Assembly (NCBI RefSeq): GCF_000005505.3
Contig: NC_016131.3
Span: forward strand, 37,101,001-37,165,000
Source: Brachypodium distachyon
Lineage: Eukaryota > Streptophyta > Magnoliopsida > Poales > Poaceae
DNA length: 64,000 nt
Direction of reading: 5' to 3'
The position numbers and the translations under genes are program-made. Positions 10,837 through 22,802 of the stretch are shown here, piece after piece; the first letter of the stretch is position 1, and every line of letters begins with the position of its first letter. The notes under the pieces are model-generated. The model did no database searches and was not told the origin of the DNA. It worked only from the letters and a program-made list of their open reading frames with translations.

Positions 10837-11774
10837 TGAATTCAATTACAAAATGTTTTCAATATGTTACTTTCAAAGAGGCGGAGCTACTATCTTGTGT
10901 AATCTTATTAGGTAGGCATCTTACTGAAACTTTAGAAGTCCAAAGTGAAGATGAAGTGTGATAGCCTGCAAAGGGAGATTCAAAGTGAAGCCTATAAATT
11001 CTACTTTCCAAAAAATCAAACGGCACATGATTCGGAGCTTGCTAGAGAAAGATATCACGAATTAAAGTTGAATCCGATTCGGGTCCGAGCAGTCAGGAGA
11101 CCCGAATTTGTTTTAATCACCCAGGCCGCATCCGGAGTCCAAATCAAGCAACCAAGTACTTGTTGGAAAGGTAATTACAAGAACTTTCCAACGGATCTAG
11201 CCCCATCAAGAGATTCGACTCGTGCTGACCGTGGCGGACAAAACAAGCTGACGGATCTGTTTTTCTGTTTCCTAAAGAGTTGTAGTTTGTTAGGAAAGTT
11301 AGAGATAGAGTTGGATTTCGGCCTCCTTACTCAAGGTGCACGAAAATATCTGTCCCTCCTCCTTTATATACCCCATGAGCCTCCCTAAGGAGCCTTGGAT
11401 TTTGTTTAGTTAAAAGTTAGCCATCGCTACTACTTCGTGTAATCGCGTGTGTCGGTTAGACCACCTGTTTTACCGCTTTCGGAACCCCAACTTATCGTCT
11501 CGTTGAGAAATTGGTTTGATATAGTATATTCACAATTTTAGATTGCATCCGCTATTTATCTTGTTCTTGCTTGTTCTTCGATTGCTTGCAGGAACAAAGA
11601 CCTTCGTTGTCAGGTTGATCATGCCCCCACGTGATCAATAACCCTCTGGAGTTGGTGTATCGATTGCTAAGGCGCTGCCTCATAGGCCGTAGTCGGATCG
11701 TCAAAGTCATCTGCTACCCAAATCGAGAGTTACAAATCTCATCGAAAGATCGGGCCACCCCGACCCACATCACG

Positions 11775-11786
11775 TGGTCTCAGAGC
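11775..11786 (+). promoter_or_regulatory. Primer-binding site of B1 (one mismatch)
   Basis: TGGTCTCAGAGC lies two bases after the LTR end and differs from the initiator-Met site TGGTATCAGAGC at one position. The same site without the mismatch is present in B2 and in CRM element H. Confidence 0.85.
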
Positions 11787-11988
11787 TTAAGGTTGCTCGG
11801 TGTGATTTTTTCCAGTTTATCCGTAGTTTAGATCTGTTTTTACTTATCGTCCAAAAAAAGCCAAACAAAAATTAGAATTAGTTAACTTGTCCTAGAACCA
11901 ATCTGAGCCTTACAATTTTCACATTAGAATTTGCATTTTTGAATCTTGGCTGCATTAATCGTGTCGAGTTGCTGGATTAGATTGGATC
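11787..11988 (+). other. First part of the B1 leader
   Basis: This AT-rich untranslated sequence is homologous, in opposite orientation, to 44500-44693 in B2 and 24170-24352 in H. It is cut at GGATC by element C and resumes at 31256. Confidence 0.8.
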
Positions 11989-12227
11989 TGTCGTCGCTCG
12001 GTGCTCCGACACCGGGGGCGTGCAGCCACGTCCCCCTTTCAGGTTCGGTAGGGGCGTCTGGGGTGGAGACCAGATGATCGCCGGCACGGCCGACGAAGCC
12101 CTACCGGGCCGGCGAGGCAAAGTGGTAGGGGTACGCGCTAGTCCAAGAACAGACGTACGCACGTTTTTTACCTAGGTTCGGGCCACCCGGAGGTGTAAAA
12201 CCCTACGTCCTGCCTGTCTGAGCTGAT
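11989..12227 (-). mobile_element. Truncated 3' LTR of element C
   Basis: This matches 30224-30463 closely up to TGTCTGAGCTGAT. There the 5' LTR copy continues for about 790 more bases, but this copy jumps into antisense-gene sequence. The outer end with its TSD is intact, so the deletion is internal. Confidence 0.9.
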
Positions 12228-12344
12228 CCCCTTGGCGACCCAGCCCAAGCGGAGACAGGGCCGGCACCAGGTATATCTTCGTCGATCCCCTGCAACTGCA
12301 ATTCCTGCTAGCCAAATTCACAAACATACCCTCTCTTTCTGCAG

Positions 12345-14070
12345 CGAGCGGCAACTCGCCCGCGGCAAGACCCTTGGACGCTCCCGCTGGCGCAGGCGAG
12401 GGAGCAGAGGCTGCACCGGCAAGCCCGACGGCCGCACAAGGTAAGCACCCCGGTCGCCCTTATTCGCCTTCGATAACACCAACCATCGCCGACCCTCATG
12501 CTTCTCCACGGGTGCAGGCCCAAGTGCGCCCGCGCCCGGAACGGGCGCGGCCGTGGTCGACCCCGACACGGTCGTCGGGACCACGGGGGCGGAGGTGGAG
12601 TCGGAAACGGCTCCCGTGTCCGCCCCCGCCGCGACGGACACAGCGGCCGCTGCGGGGACCGCCGCCGCCGCGGCAGCACCCGGCGACGCGCCAGAAGCCG
12701 CGGACGTGGCTGGCTCGGGCTCACCCGCCGTCCAGCAGGGGGCGACCCCCGCCGGAAGCAGGGAACCCTCTCCAACCCCGGTGTCCCGGAGCCTGGGCAC
12801 GAGGGAAGTTGGCGGGGAAGGACGGCAAGACCCCCGGGAGCAAGTTGGCGACCCCGCACCCAGCTCCACTTCAGCAGCTGGGGCTTCGTCATCCTCGGGG
12901 GCTCTCCCCGGCACCGACCTCGGCACCCTCGCCGGGGTCGCTTGGAATCCTCTTACCTGGGATCCGAGCGTCTTCGAGCGGGGGCACCGGTTCCTGGACG
13001 CCGTCCGGGACCAGCAGTTCGCCTTCGTCACCTCCTACAACGAGGTGAGGGAGCGCCACACCGCCGCCAAGAATCAATTCGGCGAGGTGCGGGAGGCCGT
13101 CGAGAGAGAGCGGCGCGAACTCTCCCGGCTGCGCGAGGAGACGCACCTCGCCGAAGAGGAGGCGCGGCTGGCCCGGCAAGCCCTGGAGGCTGCTCGGGAG
13201 CCGGTAGTCCCGGAGACTGAGCTCCGTCGGCAACTGGAGGTCCAGCGCACGGAGCTCCAAGGTAGGCTCGACGCAATGGCGGCAACCCTAGAAGCTTCCC
13301 GGAAGGAACATGCCGAGGTGCTCGCGACGGCCCAGGCGCGGCTGGACGAGAAGAGCGAGTGGATCGCCAACTACCGCGGCGAAATCGAAGGCCTCCGCGT
13401 CCTGTTGGAGGTGCAGGTCAAGGCCGCCGAGGGCGCGGCAAGAGCGACGACTCAGCACGAGGCCGAGCTCAACTCGGTCAAAGGCAAAGCGGCCGGGCTT
13501 GAGGACGAGTTGGCCGCCGTCTGGGAAGAGCTCGCCAAGGCCGGTGAGGCCAACGCGGCCCAGGCCTTAGAGCTTGCGAAGCTGGAGGGCCGCGTCAGCA
13601 AGGCCAAGAAGGCCGCGCAAGACGCCCGACTCCATCACAGCACGCTGATCGGGCAGCGGCAGCTCGAGACGGAGAAGCTGGCGAAGATCGCCGGGTCGCT
13701 GCGCGACCTGCTGCCCAAGTTCGAGCTACATGCGGCGGAGGTGGACGGCACGGACGTCATGACGCTGATCCCCTTCTTCTCCGACTTGTTGGGGAAGCTC
13801 GGGGCGCTCGACGTCTGGATCGCCAAGTATGGCGCCAACGAAGTCGCCAACTGCGCCCGGGAGGTTGCCGGGACAATCCTCCCACAGATTCATCTGCGGG
13901 ACCCGGAATTTCCCTTCGAGTCCCTGCTGGACGCTTGGTCCGACAGCGGGGACGAGCCCACGCACACCCAGGCAGTGCGCGAGTTCGTCGACGAGGTCGT
14001 CGAGCGAATGCAGATGAAGCCGGAGCCTGAACCCCCTGTCGACCCCCCGGCCGAAGACGGCGACAGCTAG
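12345..14070 (+). CDS. Antisense accessory gene of element C, downstream exons (coiled-coil protein)
   Basis: The gene lies between pol and the 3' LTR and is read opposite to gag-pol. A long uninterrupted frame runs from 12520 to the TAG at 14068-14070 (516 codons). It starts Ala/Pro/Thr-rich, then has a conserved block (WDPSVFERGHRFLDAVRD), then about 250 residues of Glu/Ala/Leu/Arg-rich heptad-like sequence typical of a coiled coil. The C-terminal region contains LLPKFEL and DVWIAKYGANEV. Upstream, candidate GT-AG introns at 12271-12344 and 12441-12517 frame an exon at 12345-12440; D has introns in equivalent places. The first exon is lost in the deletion next to the 3' LTR. The homologous first exon in D resembles Pfam Transposase_28. 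Function is unknown; extra antisense ORFs are known from grass Tat elements. Confidence 0.72.
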
Positions 14071-15166
14071 CTGCCGCAGCCCCTGGCTATATTCGTTGCT
14101 TCCCCTGTACCTCTTTCTTGTTTGCTTTACCTGCAAGTATGGCGCTTAGCACCGTTTGGACAATGACCTTTTGATTAGTAGTCCATGTAACCACTTGACA
14201 CCTAGTCAATCAAGCTTGTTAGTTTGCTCAATTTTTGTCCTTTATTCCCAAGGCCGCCTCGCGGGGTGGTTCCCATAGCCTGTGCGTGTCTTGCCTTGTG
14301 TTGCGGGGGGACTCGCACGCGCCTCACCCTTGACCAGACCAAGGACCCGGGACGGACCCGCAGTGCCGACCTGGGGCCAAGCGGTAGCGGGGAGTCACTC
14401 CGGTTGCGGGGTAACTACTCCAAGCCGTGTCCTCCCGGGGCGGACCCGGGAGCCACACGGGGAGCGGACTCCCCCCGCAAGCGTCCCTTCTAACACCCCG
14501 GCTACGCGCGGGATCTGGGGCCGCACCCAGCGGGGCAATGCTCAGTTTCGTTCAGCTCTTAGCGAATTCAGCGTTCATGTTTAGATACTTAGCTTTTCCG
14601 TTTGGTCCGACGTTCCGCGATGCTCTGCGGTAGAGTGCAGACGGGGCGCCACCTCGGTAGGAAACCATCCGGGGTACCTGTTCAAGGGAAACGATCTCAG
14701 AGGGATGCGGCAGGAACGCGGGGGCAGGATCGCCGCCAGCGGCAACCGCCGTCGACGATGCTACCACCACGCTAACGCGGCAACCCTCGCCCTCAGGGGC
14801 AGACCCTGGCCTTAAGGGACGAACCCTGGCTTAGGAGGACTCCGCTCCGGGAGCAGCTGCGAGACGGCTATAGCGTCCTCGGCGCCGGCTTCGCCACACC
14901 CCACACAGCGGGTACGGGTGACGAGGAAGTTATAGCCTTCCAGCGACAGCCCCCGCAACTGGGGAGACTTGGGTTTTCTCTAGGGGACTCGCCCCAAGGG
15001 ATGCGACGACCCTTGTTACCCGGGAGCTAAACTGCTAGAGGGCCGCGGCAAGGACGTGGTGATGGGCCGGAACGAGCGACGAGCGCCGGCACCGGCGCCA
15101 TCACGGCGTCCTCGCAACGACCCGCGCCCGAAAAAGACTCTCTCAAAGGGAATGCGGCCGGGTCTC

Positions 15167-15500
15167 TGTGGTAGTGCACCCACCGGCAGAAGGGACGGAT
15201 GGCACACACTACCATAGAGTCTCCGCGATCGACCCTGCTCCTTGCGGAGGTGTCCTACGGAGGGGGGCGACAAGGGCACTGTGGCACTGCACCCCGTCGG
15301 TGCCGGACGCGGACGGGACGCACCGCCACAGTGCCTTTGCGGCGACCCTCGCCCCAGAACCGCCCCTTTGAGGAAGCGCAGCAGGGGCACAACGACAGTG
15401 CACCTGTCGGCGCGGGATGCCGATGGCACGCACTACCACCGTGCCTCTGCGGCGCCCCTCGGGGTGGGCTCGATGGGGTGATGCGGCAGGGGCGCGTTGG
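15167..15500 (+). repeat. About three degenerate ~115-bp direct repeats in the spacer of C
   Basis: The succession of a GTGCAC or CTGCAC block, CGTCGG or TGTCGG, GGACGGGACGCAC-like words, then CAC(T)ACCAC and GTGCCT(C)TGCGGCG recurs three times with substantial divergence. Unit borders are approximate because copies were compared by eye. Confidence 0.5.
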
Positions 15501-16040
15501 CGGCACATCCGCCGGCGCCTAGCGCCGGCGGGAAGCACCACCTGCTTTCACGGCCCCGAACCCGGCTTCGCTCTGAGCAATTCCATGGTTGGGGCGTGCC
15601 TTTTATAGACACGGGGGGGGTGGGGGGGGGGCTTGCCACCGCGCGTCACCGTGGCGCCTTTTCTCCGAACGCGGCACACGTCGCGGCCAGCCGCCAACTC
15701 AGAAGCCTCGGAGTGCGGTGAAACCCTTGTGTTGCAGTCCTCCCGCACCACAAGGCACCGGTGTATGGTGCGACCCGTGGGCAGCTCACGGGCACCACAG
15801 TGTACAAGATTCCTCCCTTTCCTGCAGGTTAGACTCTTACCAGATCCGAGGTGCTGAAATTTTTTCGAAACTTACGAAAACAAGTAACATAGGTAAATCA
15901 GATAAATCTCATCTCTCCTGCTTCCTAGCCCCCGGCACAAAGGGGTCGATGCCAAACTTGGATGTGAGCGTTTCCTTCCCGGGCGCAGCAACTGCGCAGT
16001 GCAGGCGGCGGGAGGCCGAGCAACCGCATGCCTAGTGGTG

Positions 16041-16118
16041 CACGTTGCGGGAAGCCCGCCAACGGCACGACCAGTGATGCACGTTGCGGGAAGCCCGCCA
16101 ACGGCATGGTCAGTGCCG
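16041..16118 (+). repeat. Two direct 39-bp repeats in the spacer of C
   Basis: CACGTTGCGGGAAGCCCGCC followed by AACGGCA recurs with a 39-base period, at 16041 and 16080. The two copies are nearly identical. Confidence 0.85.
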
Positions 16119-16380
16119 GAACGATCCGGCAACGGGTTTTCGTTTCGGGGCCACGGCAGCCCCTTGCTCACAACCAAGTAGTGAAAGACACCTTTGTGCA
16201 TTTAGAGCAGGAGGCAAGATGGGGAAAACAAGCGAATGAACAAGGCAAGAACAAAGCTCAGGGGTGAAACACTTATCTTTATTCACAGTTAACTAGCGGT
16301 TTACACACGGGGGCTGCTCGGTTACACTAGTTCGAGAGGTATGCATCGGAGGCATCACCTGAGGGTCGGGCTCTGCCGCT

Positions 16381-17107
16381 TCACGGGTAGAACTTGTGCA
16401 AGTGTTCAATATTCCAGCTATTGGGCACCGGCAAGCCGTCTTCGGTTTCCAGGCGGACAGCCCCCGGCCTGGTCACCTGCACTACCCGGAAGGGGCCCTC
16501 CCATTTCGGAGTCAACTTGTTCCCGGCCTTCGTTCCTTGTATCGGACGCAGGACAAGGTCTCCGTTCTCGAGCCCCCGGGGACGGACTCGTCTGTCGTGA
16601 TAACGACGGAGTCCCTGCTGGTAGCGTGCGGCTCGCACAGCAGCCCGGCACCGAAGCTCTTCGATGAAGTTTAGATCGTCGACCCTTTGCTCGTGTTGGC
16701 TGGTGTCGCCGTACGAGCGTACTCGGGGAGATCCGTACTTGAGCTCGAGGGGCAGCACCGCTTCTGCCCCGTAGACAAGGACGAAAGGAGTTTTGCCCGT
16801 TGCCCGACTAGGTGTGGTCCAGACGGACCACAGCACGGGCTGGAGTTCTTCGATCCAGTGCTTTCCGTGGCCTTTGAGCTTGTCAAAGGTTCTCGTCTTG
16901 AGCCCCCGCAGAACCTCTGCGTTGGCTCGCTCCGCCTGTCCGTTGCTCCTCGGGTCAGCGACGGACGCGAAGCGCAACTTAGTGCCCATGTCTTCGCAGT
17001 AGGCGCGAAACGCTGCGCTCGTGAATTGCGTGCCGTTATCGGTGATGATGCTGTTGGGAACCCCGAACCGGCACACAATGCCCTTAAGGAACTTGATGGC
17101 CGCCTGG
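16381..17107 (-). pseudogene. pol: Integrase of element C, C-terminal half
   Basis: This part carries the second catalytic Asp (IITDNGTQF) and the Glu region (NGQAERANAEVLRGL) of the DDE core. It then has the C-terminal domain with GDLVLRPIQGTK and WEGPFRVVQV, ending WNIEHLHKFYP and stop. The reading frame is open up to the CRM insertion at 17107. The N-terminal half, with the zinc-binding domain and first Asp, is at 25321-25747. CCTGG flanks the insertion on both sides, so the gene was whole at this point before H inserted. Confidence 0.9.
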
Positions 17108-18058
17108 TGATAGCCTCGAGGGTGTCCCGATCTTTCGATGAGATACCTAATTATCGATTTGGTAGGAGGTGACGTTGACGATCCGACTACAACCTAGGAG
17201 GCAGCGCCTTAGCGATCGATACACCAACTCCAGAAGGTTATTGATCCCGCGGGGGCACGATCAACCTGACCACGAAGGTCTTTGTTCCTGCAAGCAATCG
17301 AAGAACAAGCAAGAACAAGATGAAAAGCAATCTGAAATTGTGAATAGGAGATATGAAGGTTCACGAATCTGAATACTCAATATAGTTGGAGTCTTGATGA
17401 TGGTAAAACAGGTGGTCTAACCGACACACGCGATTACACGAAAGTAGCAAAGGCTAAACTTTATCTAATCAAAACCCAAGGCTCCATAGGGGGGCTCATG
17501 GGGTATAAATAGGAGGGGAACTAGGTGGTTTTCGGCCAGGCCCTGTGGGACTCCGAAACGGCCTAGGAATCCTCCTAAAACACAACAAAAAATCTAATAA
17601 TTGGCTGGACCCTATTACATGGCCTTAGGCCCAATAAAACAAGGTTATAACCCTCATCTTTGGCCCATAGATACCCTTTGGAGGGGGAATCCTCACTTGG
17701 CCGAAATCCCATTGATGAAGAGGATGCGGCCTTCTTCTCATCTCTTTATGGCGGTTTCAATGTTCTGAAATCAACACTTGAGCTAACTCCCGCCACCTTG
17801 CTGCCACCTCCATGGTTTGCTGTCCAACGCTGATCCTTGAGGTCCAAGCTAGGTCCTTCATTCCTAAAACACATAAAAGAACCCATCTTAGGCAGCAGCA
17901 TATTCTCATTAATATTAAATGAAGTATCGATGAACGAAAGTACCTGATAATTTAGTTGTCGTGCACGAGCCCTAGTAATTGGTCCATGTATCTCCGGTAC
18001 TTGAGGTGTAGGTGCTGTAGGGGCTGTGGTTGTATCATTAGTTGGAATGTCCTCATCA
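17108..18058 (-). mobile_element. 3' LTR of CRM element H
   Basis: This 951-bp LTR has its start, in element orientation, at 18058. It contains the last ~104 codons of the pol frame. The half with R/U5 (17108 to about 17330) is nearly identical to the matching half of the B-family LTRs; the other half is unrelated to them. Confidence 0.95.
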
Positions 18059-21000
18059 TCCTCCCCTTCTTGAATCGAAGTCGTCCTCGACGGTAGTTCA
18101 TCTTCTTCTCCCAAATAAGGCTTCAAATCTGCAATATTAAACGTGGGACTAACCCCAAAATCTGCAGGTAGCTCAAGTTTATATGCATTATCATTAATTT
18201 TCGCTAACACCTTAAAGGGACCATCAGCTCGTGGCATTAACTTAGACTTGCACAAATCAGGGAAACGATCTTTGCACAAATGCAACCAAACAAGATCTCC
18301 AGGTTCAAACACAACTTGTTTTCTGCCCCTATCTCCCGCAAGTTTATACTTAGAATTCATGCGCTCAATGTTCTCTTTAGTCGTCTCATGCATTTTTATT
18401 ATAAGTTCAGCACGTTCCTTAGCATCAAAGTTAACTTTTTCAGAAGTTGGCAAAGGTAACAAATCTTGCACGAGGTATAAAACCATAAACAATTTCAAAA
18501 GGGCACAATTTTGTGGTTGAATGCAGTGAACGATTATAAGCAAATTCAATATGAGGTAAACATTCTTCCCACATTTTCAAGTTCTTCTTTAAAACAGCCC
18601 TAAGCATAGTAGATAATGTTCTATTAACAACTTCAGTTTGTCCATCTGTTTGGGGATGACATGTAGTACTAAAAAGCAATTTAGTCCCCAACTTAGCCCA
18701 TAAACATCTCCAAAAGTGGCTAAGAAATTTTGTGTCACGATCTAAAACTATAGTATTGGGCACACCATGCAAGCGAACAATTTCACGAAAGAATAAATCA
18801 GCAACATTTGTAGCATCATCGCTCTTATGACAAGGTATAAAATGTGCCATCTTAGAAAATCTATCAACAACAACAAATATATATCTTCCCAAGGAACATT
18901 AGGAACAGGGAGAGGCATATATAAACCATGAGGATTGAGTCGTGACTTAGCTTTTTGACATGTAGTGCAGCGAGCGATAAATCTCTCAACATCCCGTCTC
19001 ATCCGAGGCCAAAAGAAATGATCAGCGAGCACATCTTCGGTCTTCTTCACGCCGAAGTGACCCATCAACCCTCCTCCATGTGCCTCCTGTAACAACAAAA
19101 GATGAACGGAGCTATCTGGGATGCATAGCTTGTTAGCACGGAACACAAATCCATCATTAATGACGAACTTGTTCCATGTTCTGCCCTCTTTACAATGCTG
19201 CAAAACATCCTTAAAATCTGCATCATGTTCATATTGTTCTTTTATAGTCTCCAATCCAAATATCCGAAAATCAAGCTGAGATAACAAGGTATAACGACGT
19301 GATAACGCATCAGCAATAACATTATCTTTACCCTTCTTATGTTTAATAACATATGGAAAAGGCTCAATAAATTCAACCCATTTAGCATGACGACGGTTCA
19401 GCTTTGCTTGACTACGAATATGCTTCAAAAATTCATGATCAGAATGTATAACAAATTCTTTGGGCCATAAATAATGTTGCCATGTTTCTAAAGTCCGAAC
19501 GAGAGCATATAATTCCTTATCATAAGTAGAATAATTCAGACTAGGCCCACTCAATTTTTCACTAAAGTATGCAACAGGTTTTCCGTCTTGTAACAACACA
19601 CCTCCTAAACCGATTCCACTAGCATCACACTCCAACTCAAAACTCTTATTAAAATCAGGAAGTTGGAGTAAAAGAGCATGTGTCAACTTATCTTTCAATA
19701 TGAGAAAAGCTTCTTCTTGTGCAGCGCCCCATACATATGGAACGTCCTTCTTTGTGAGCTCATTAAGCGGTGCAGCAAGGGTGCTGAAATCCTTTACAAA
19801 GCGGCGATAAAACCCAGCGAGTCCAAGAAAGCTCCTCACTTGGGTGACTGTTGTTGGAGTTGGCCAGCTTTGAAAAGCGTTGATCTTGGCCTTATCAACT
19901 TCTATGCCCTGTGGAGTGACAACATAGCCAAGAAACGAAACTCGATCGGTGCAAAAGGTGCACTTCTCAAGGTTACCAAACAAACGTGCATCTCTCAAAG
20001 CATCAAAAACAGCACGTAAATGATTCAAGTGGTCTTCTAAAGAGCTGCTGTAAATCAATATATCATCAAAATAAACCACCACAAATCGTCCTATGAAAGC
20101 ACGTAAAACTTCGTTCATTAACCGCATGAAAGTGCTAGGTGCGTTAGTAAGACCGAAAGGCATGACTAACCACTCATATAGTCCAAACTTAGTTTTAAAT
20201 GTTGTTTTCCATTCATCGCCTAATTTCATTCGAATTTGGTGGTAACCACTACGTAAATCAACTTTAGAGAACACGGTAGAGCCACTTAATTCATCTAACA
20301 TATCATCAAGTCTAGGAATTGGGTGACGATAGCGAATAGTAATGTTATTAATAGCTCTACAATCTACACACATACGCCAAGAACCATCTTTCTTTGGTAC
20401 CAAAATAACAGGAACAGCACAAGGACTAAGGGATTCACGAATATAACCTTTGTCGAGCAATTCTTGAACTTGTCGTTGAATCTCCTTCGTCTCCTCTGGA
20501 TTGGTACGGTAGGGCGCACGGTTGGGCAGCGAAGCACCAGGAATTAAATCAATTTGATGTTCAATCCCTCGAATAGGTGGTAATCCTGGTGGTACGTCTT
20601 GTGGAAAGATGTCGGAATACTCCTGCAAAACGTGAGTAACAGCAGGGGGCAAAGAGGGAGGCATATCCTCAAATGAAAACAAAGCCTCTTTGCAAATGAA
20701 TGCATAGCAAACAGAATTATTCGTATCTAACTCAGAAATATCGGATTTACTTGCAAGCAAGCATGCACCTTTCAATTTAATTTCATTAACATGTTTCGGT
20801 TCAGATTTGCTAGTAGACGCTTGGTGCTTAAATTCTTTAGCGACATTATGGTTCTCACTCTTATCCTTCTCTTTGCTCTTTGCTCTACTAGCTCTAGCAA
20901 GATCATCTTTCACAATTTGTTCAGGAGTCATAGGTTTCAAACCAATTTTCTTACTAGCATGCATAAAAAAAATAATGATTAGTTCTACCATGATGAACAG

Positions 21001-21108
21001 AATCTGTATCATATTGCCATGGACGACCGAGTAACATAGAACATGCTTGCATAGGTACCACATCACAATCCACAAAATCAAAATATGTACCAATAGTAAA
21101 GTGTGCAC
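17746..21108 (-). pseudogene. pol: CRM polyprotein: RT, RNase H, integrase and LTR-encoded tail (broken)
   Basis: RT has [13 protein letters not shown] and an intact YFDD box, RNase H follows ([13 protein letters not shown]), then the integrase zinc domain ([26 protein letters not shown]) and core (VNRTLSTML). Residues LPSRTTSIQEGEDDEDI straddle the LTR border. Inside the LTR the tail contains GPITRARARQLNYQVLSF, which resembles the CRM CR motif thought to guide integration to centromeric chromatin. Breaks: a small deletion near 18890 that removes the first catalytic Asp of integrase, a frame change near 18470, and a frame change near 20965 at an A/T homopolymer. The protein cannot be made in full. 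Confidence 0.92.
18059..18071 (-). promoter_or_regulatory. Polypurine tract of CRM element H
   Basis: On the minus strand AAGAAGGGGAGGA directly precedes the 3' LTR. The same tract, with A changes, precedes the 3' LTRs of B1 and B2. It lies within the pol reading frame. Confidence 0.85.
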
Positions 21109-22802
21109 GGACTGTTCTAGTTACCTTGAGCTTACCGCTGTTGTTAAACCATTGAATGTAGTAAGGGTGGGGGTGCGGCCTGGTGGTAAGAGCAAGTTTT
21201 TCCACCATCTCCGTGCTGGCCAAATTATTGCAACTTCCCCCATCTATGATGATACGAACAGCGCGCTCCTTGATGACCCCTTTTGTTTGGAACAAGTTAT
21301 GCCGCTGATTTTGTTCGGCGTGGCTCATTTGGACGCTCAAGGTGCGTTGTGCAATCAAACTCAAGTACTGATCAGCGGCTTCAGCTCCCATTAACTCCTC
21401 GTCATGGTGGGCAGCGGGGTCTTCTTGCTCTTCCTCCGCAATGAGAGCATAGGTAGCTTCGTCAAAATCACTGGCTGAATCATATACTCCGTCTTCACGT
21501 ATGATCATAACGCGTTTGGTTGGACAGTCCCGCTGAAAATGCCCGTATCCTTTGCACCTACGACATTGGTTATCTCCGGTCCGTCCGGTGGAAGCAACGG
21601 ACGCTGCTGAACTTTGTGCAGAGGCAGCGGGTGTATTTCTTGTTGCTGCTGGTCCAACCTTTGCGGATGTAGGTGTAGAGGTACTTTGCTTGTTGGTGGA
21701 AGTAGTCGGAACAGCCGGACGTGTAGGGGGTGCAGCTGGGCGTGTGGAAGGGGCAGCGGGGCTGCGTGCTGCCCATGAGGAAGTACGACCTGCAGAAAAG
21801 TTAGTCCGCGCGTTCGCGTGTCGTCCCTGCACTTCCCTTTCAGCTTTGCAAGCAATGTGAAACAATCGATTGATAGAATTATACTCCTTATAATCAACAA
21901 TGTCAGCAATTTCACGATTTAAACCACCAAAGAATCTAGCCATAGCAGCTTCCTCATTCTCAACTAAACCACAACGTAACATGTTCTTTTGCATTTCTTG
22001 ATAATAATCTTGGACAGAATTACTACCTTGCCTTAATTGTTGTAGTTTCTTTAACAAGTCACGCGAATAGTATGAAGGGAACATATCTAGCGCGCATAAT
22101 TTTTTTCAAATCATCCCATGTTGGTGGTATAGCGTTAGGATGTGCAATACAATACTAATGCCACCAAACAGAAGCAAAATCAGTAAACTCATTAGTAGCA
22201 GCCCTAACCCTCTTATTAGCAGGAAAATCATGGCAAGTAAATTTTTGACTCAATTCTAATTCCCATGTAAGGTAAGCATCAGGGTCATATTTTCCATCAA
22301 AAGGAGGAACCTTAAGTTTAATAGAATGCAGCGCGTCATGTTCCTCTCTGTGAGGTCGTGTCGGTCCCATACCTCGGCGGTTGAAACGAGTTCGGCGATG
22401 ATCACGGTCGTTGTGATGGTTTACGGCCCCGTCATGTTCCGTATCCGCGGAGTAGTCGTCGTCGCTCTCCTCAACCTCGCTTGCGAAGGTACCGTTATTA
22501 GCGGTCCGCTGGTTGTGTGTATTGTTTCCTCCCGGTGTAGCGATGGTCGTTGCAGCAATTGCCGCCAGTTGCATCGTGATTTCTGCCAGAGAAGTACTGA
22601 TGGTAGCAACAGAATTATGTAAAGATGTTAGCTTGGTATTTGTTTCAATGTGCGCGCTCTCCAAGGTTCCAAGTCTCTCATTCGCAACCCGAACGTCCTC
22701 ATCCAGCTCCTCGTTACGGAGCCTAAGCTTGCGATCAAAATGTGAAATAATGCCCTTTGTGCGTGGAGAGTGGCCCTGTAAATCATCGTCAGAACCTGCC
22801 AT
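20954..22802 (-). pseudogene. gag: CRM gag and protease (broken)
   Basis: The ATG at 22802 opens MAGSDDDLQGHSP. The gag core has PPFDGKYDPDAYLTWELEL and WWH, followed by a Pro/Ala/Thr-rich stretch, a zinc knuckle (CRRCKGYGHFQRDC) and the protease with IIIDGGSCNNLAS. A TAG at 22155-22157 interrupts gag right after WWH. An extra base near 22070 shifts the frame, which is then open to 20954. The start is supported by homology: B2's gag begins at the equivalent place after the same AAAACAAGAAAC leader end. Confidence 0.9.

Larger units (their letters stand above)
6509..11772 (+). mobile_element. 5' LTR of B1, interrupted by a solo Tekay LTR
   Basis: LTR bases are 6509-6590 and 10842-11772; the middle is the solo LTR with its duplicated TGAAT. 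The LTR is homologous along its length to 32991-34000. An LTR-borne reading frame (10945-11388) survives in the right part. The LTR ends CATCA at 11772, two bases before the primer site. Confidence 0.88.
14071..16380 (-). other. Spacer between antisense gene and integrase of element C
   Basis: This is 2.3 kb with no supported gene. The first ~200 bases look like the 3' untranslated region of the antisense gene, and the same stretch follows the gene in D at 49837. The rest is GC-rich and holds two sets of short direct repeats, listed separately. Long non-coding spacers with tandem repeats are typical of Tat elements. Confidence 0.7.

Noticed and set aside
12308..13031. Minus-strand frames of about 200 codons opposite the antisense gene of C
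   Set aside because: They are mirror images of a GC-rich coding exon; the + strand frame is the one conserved in D.
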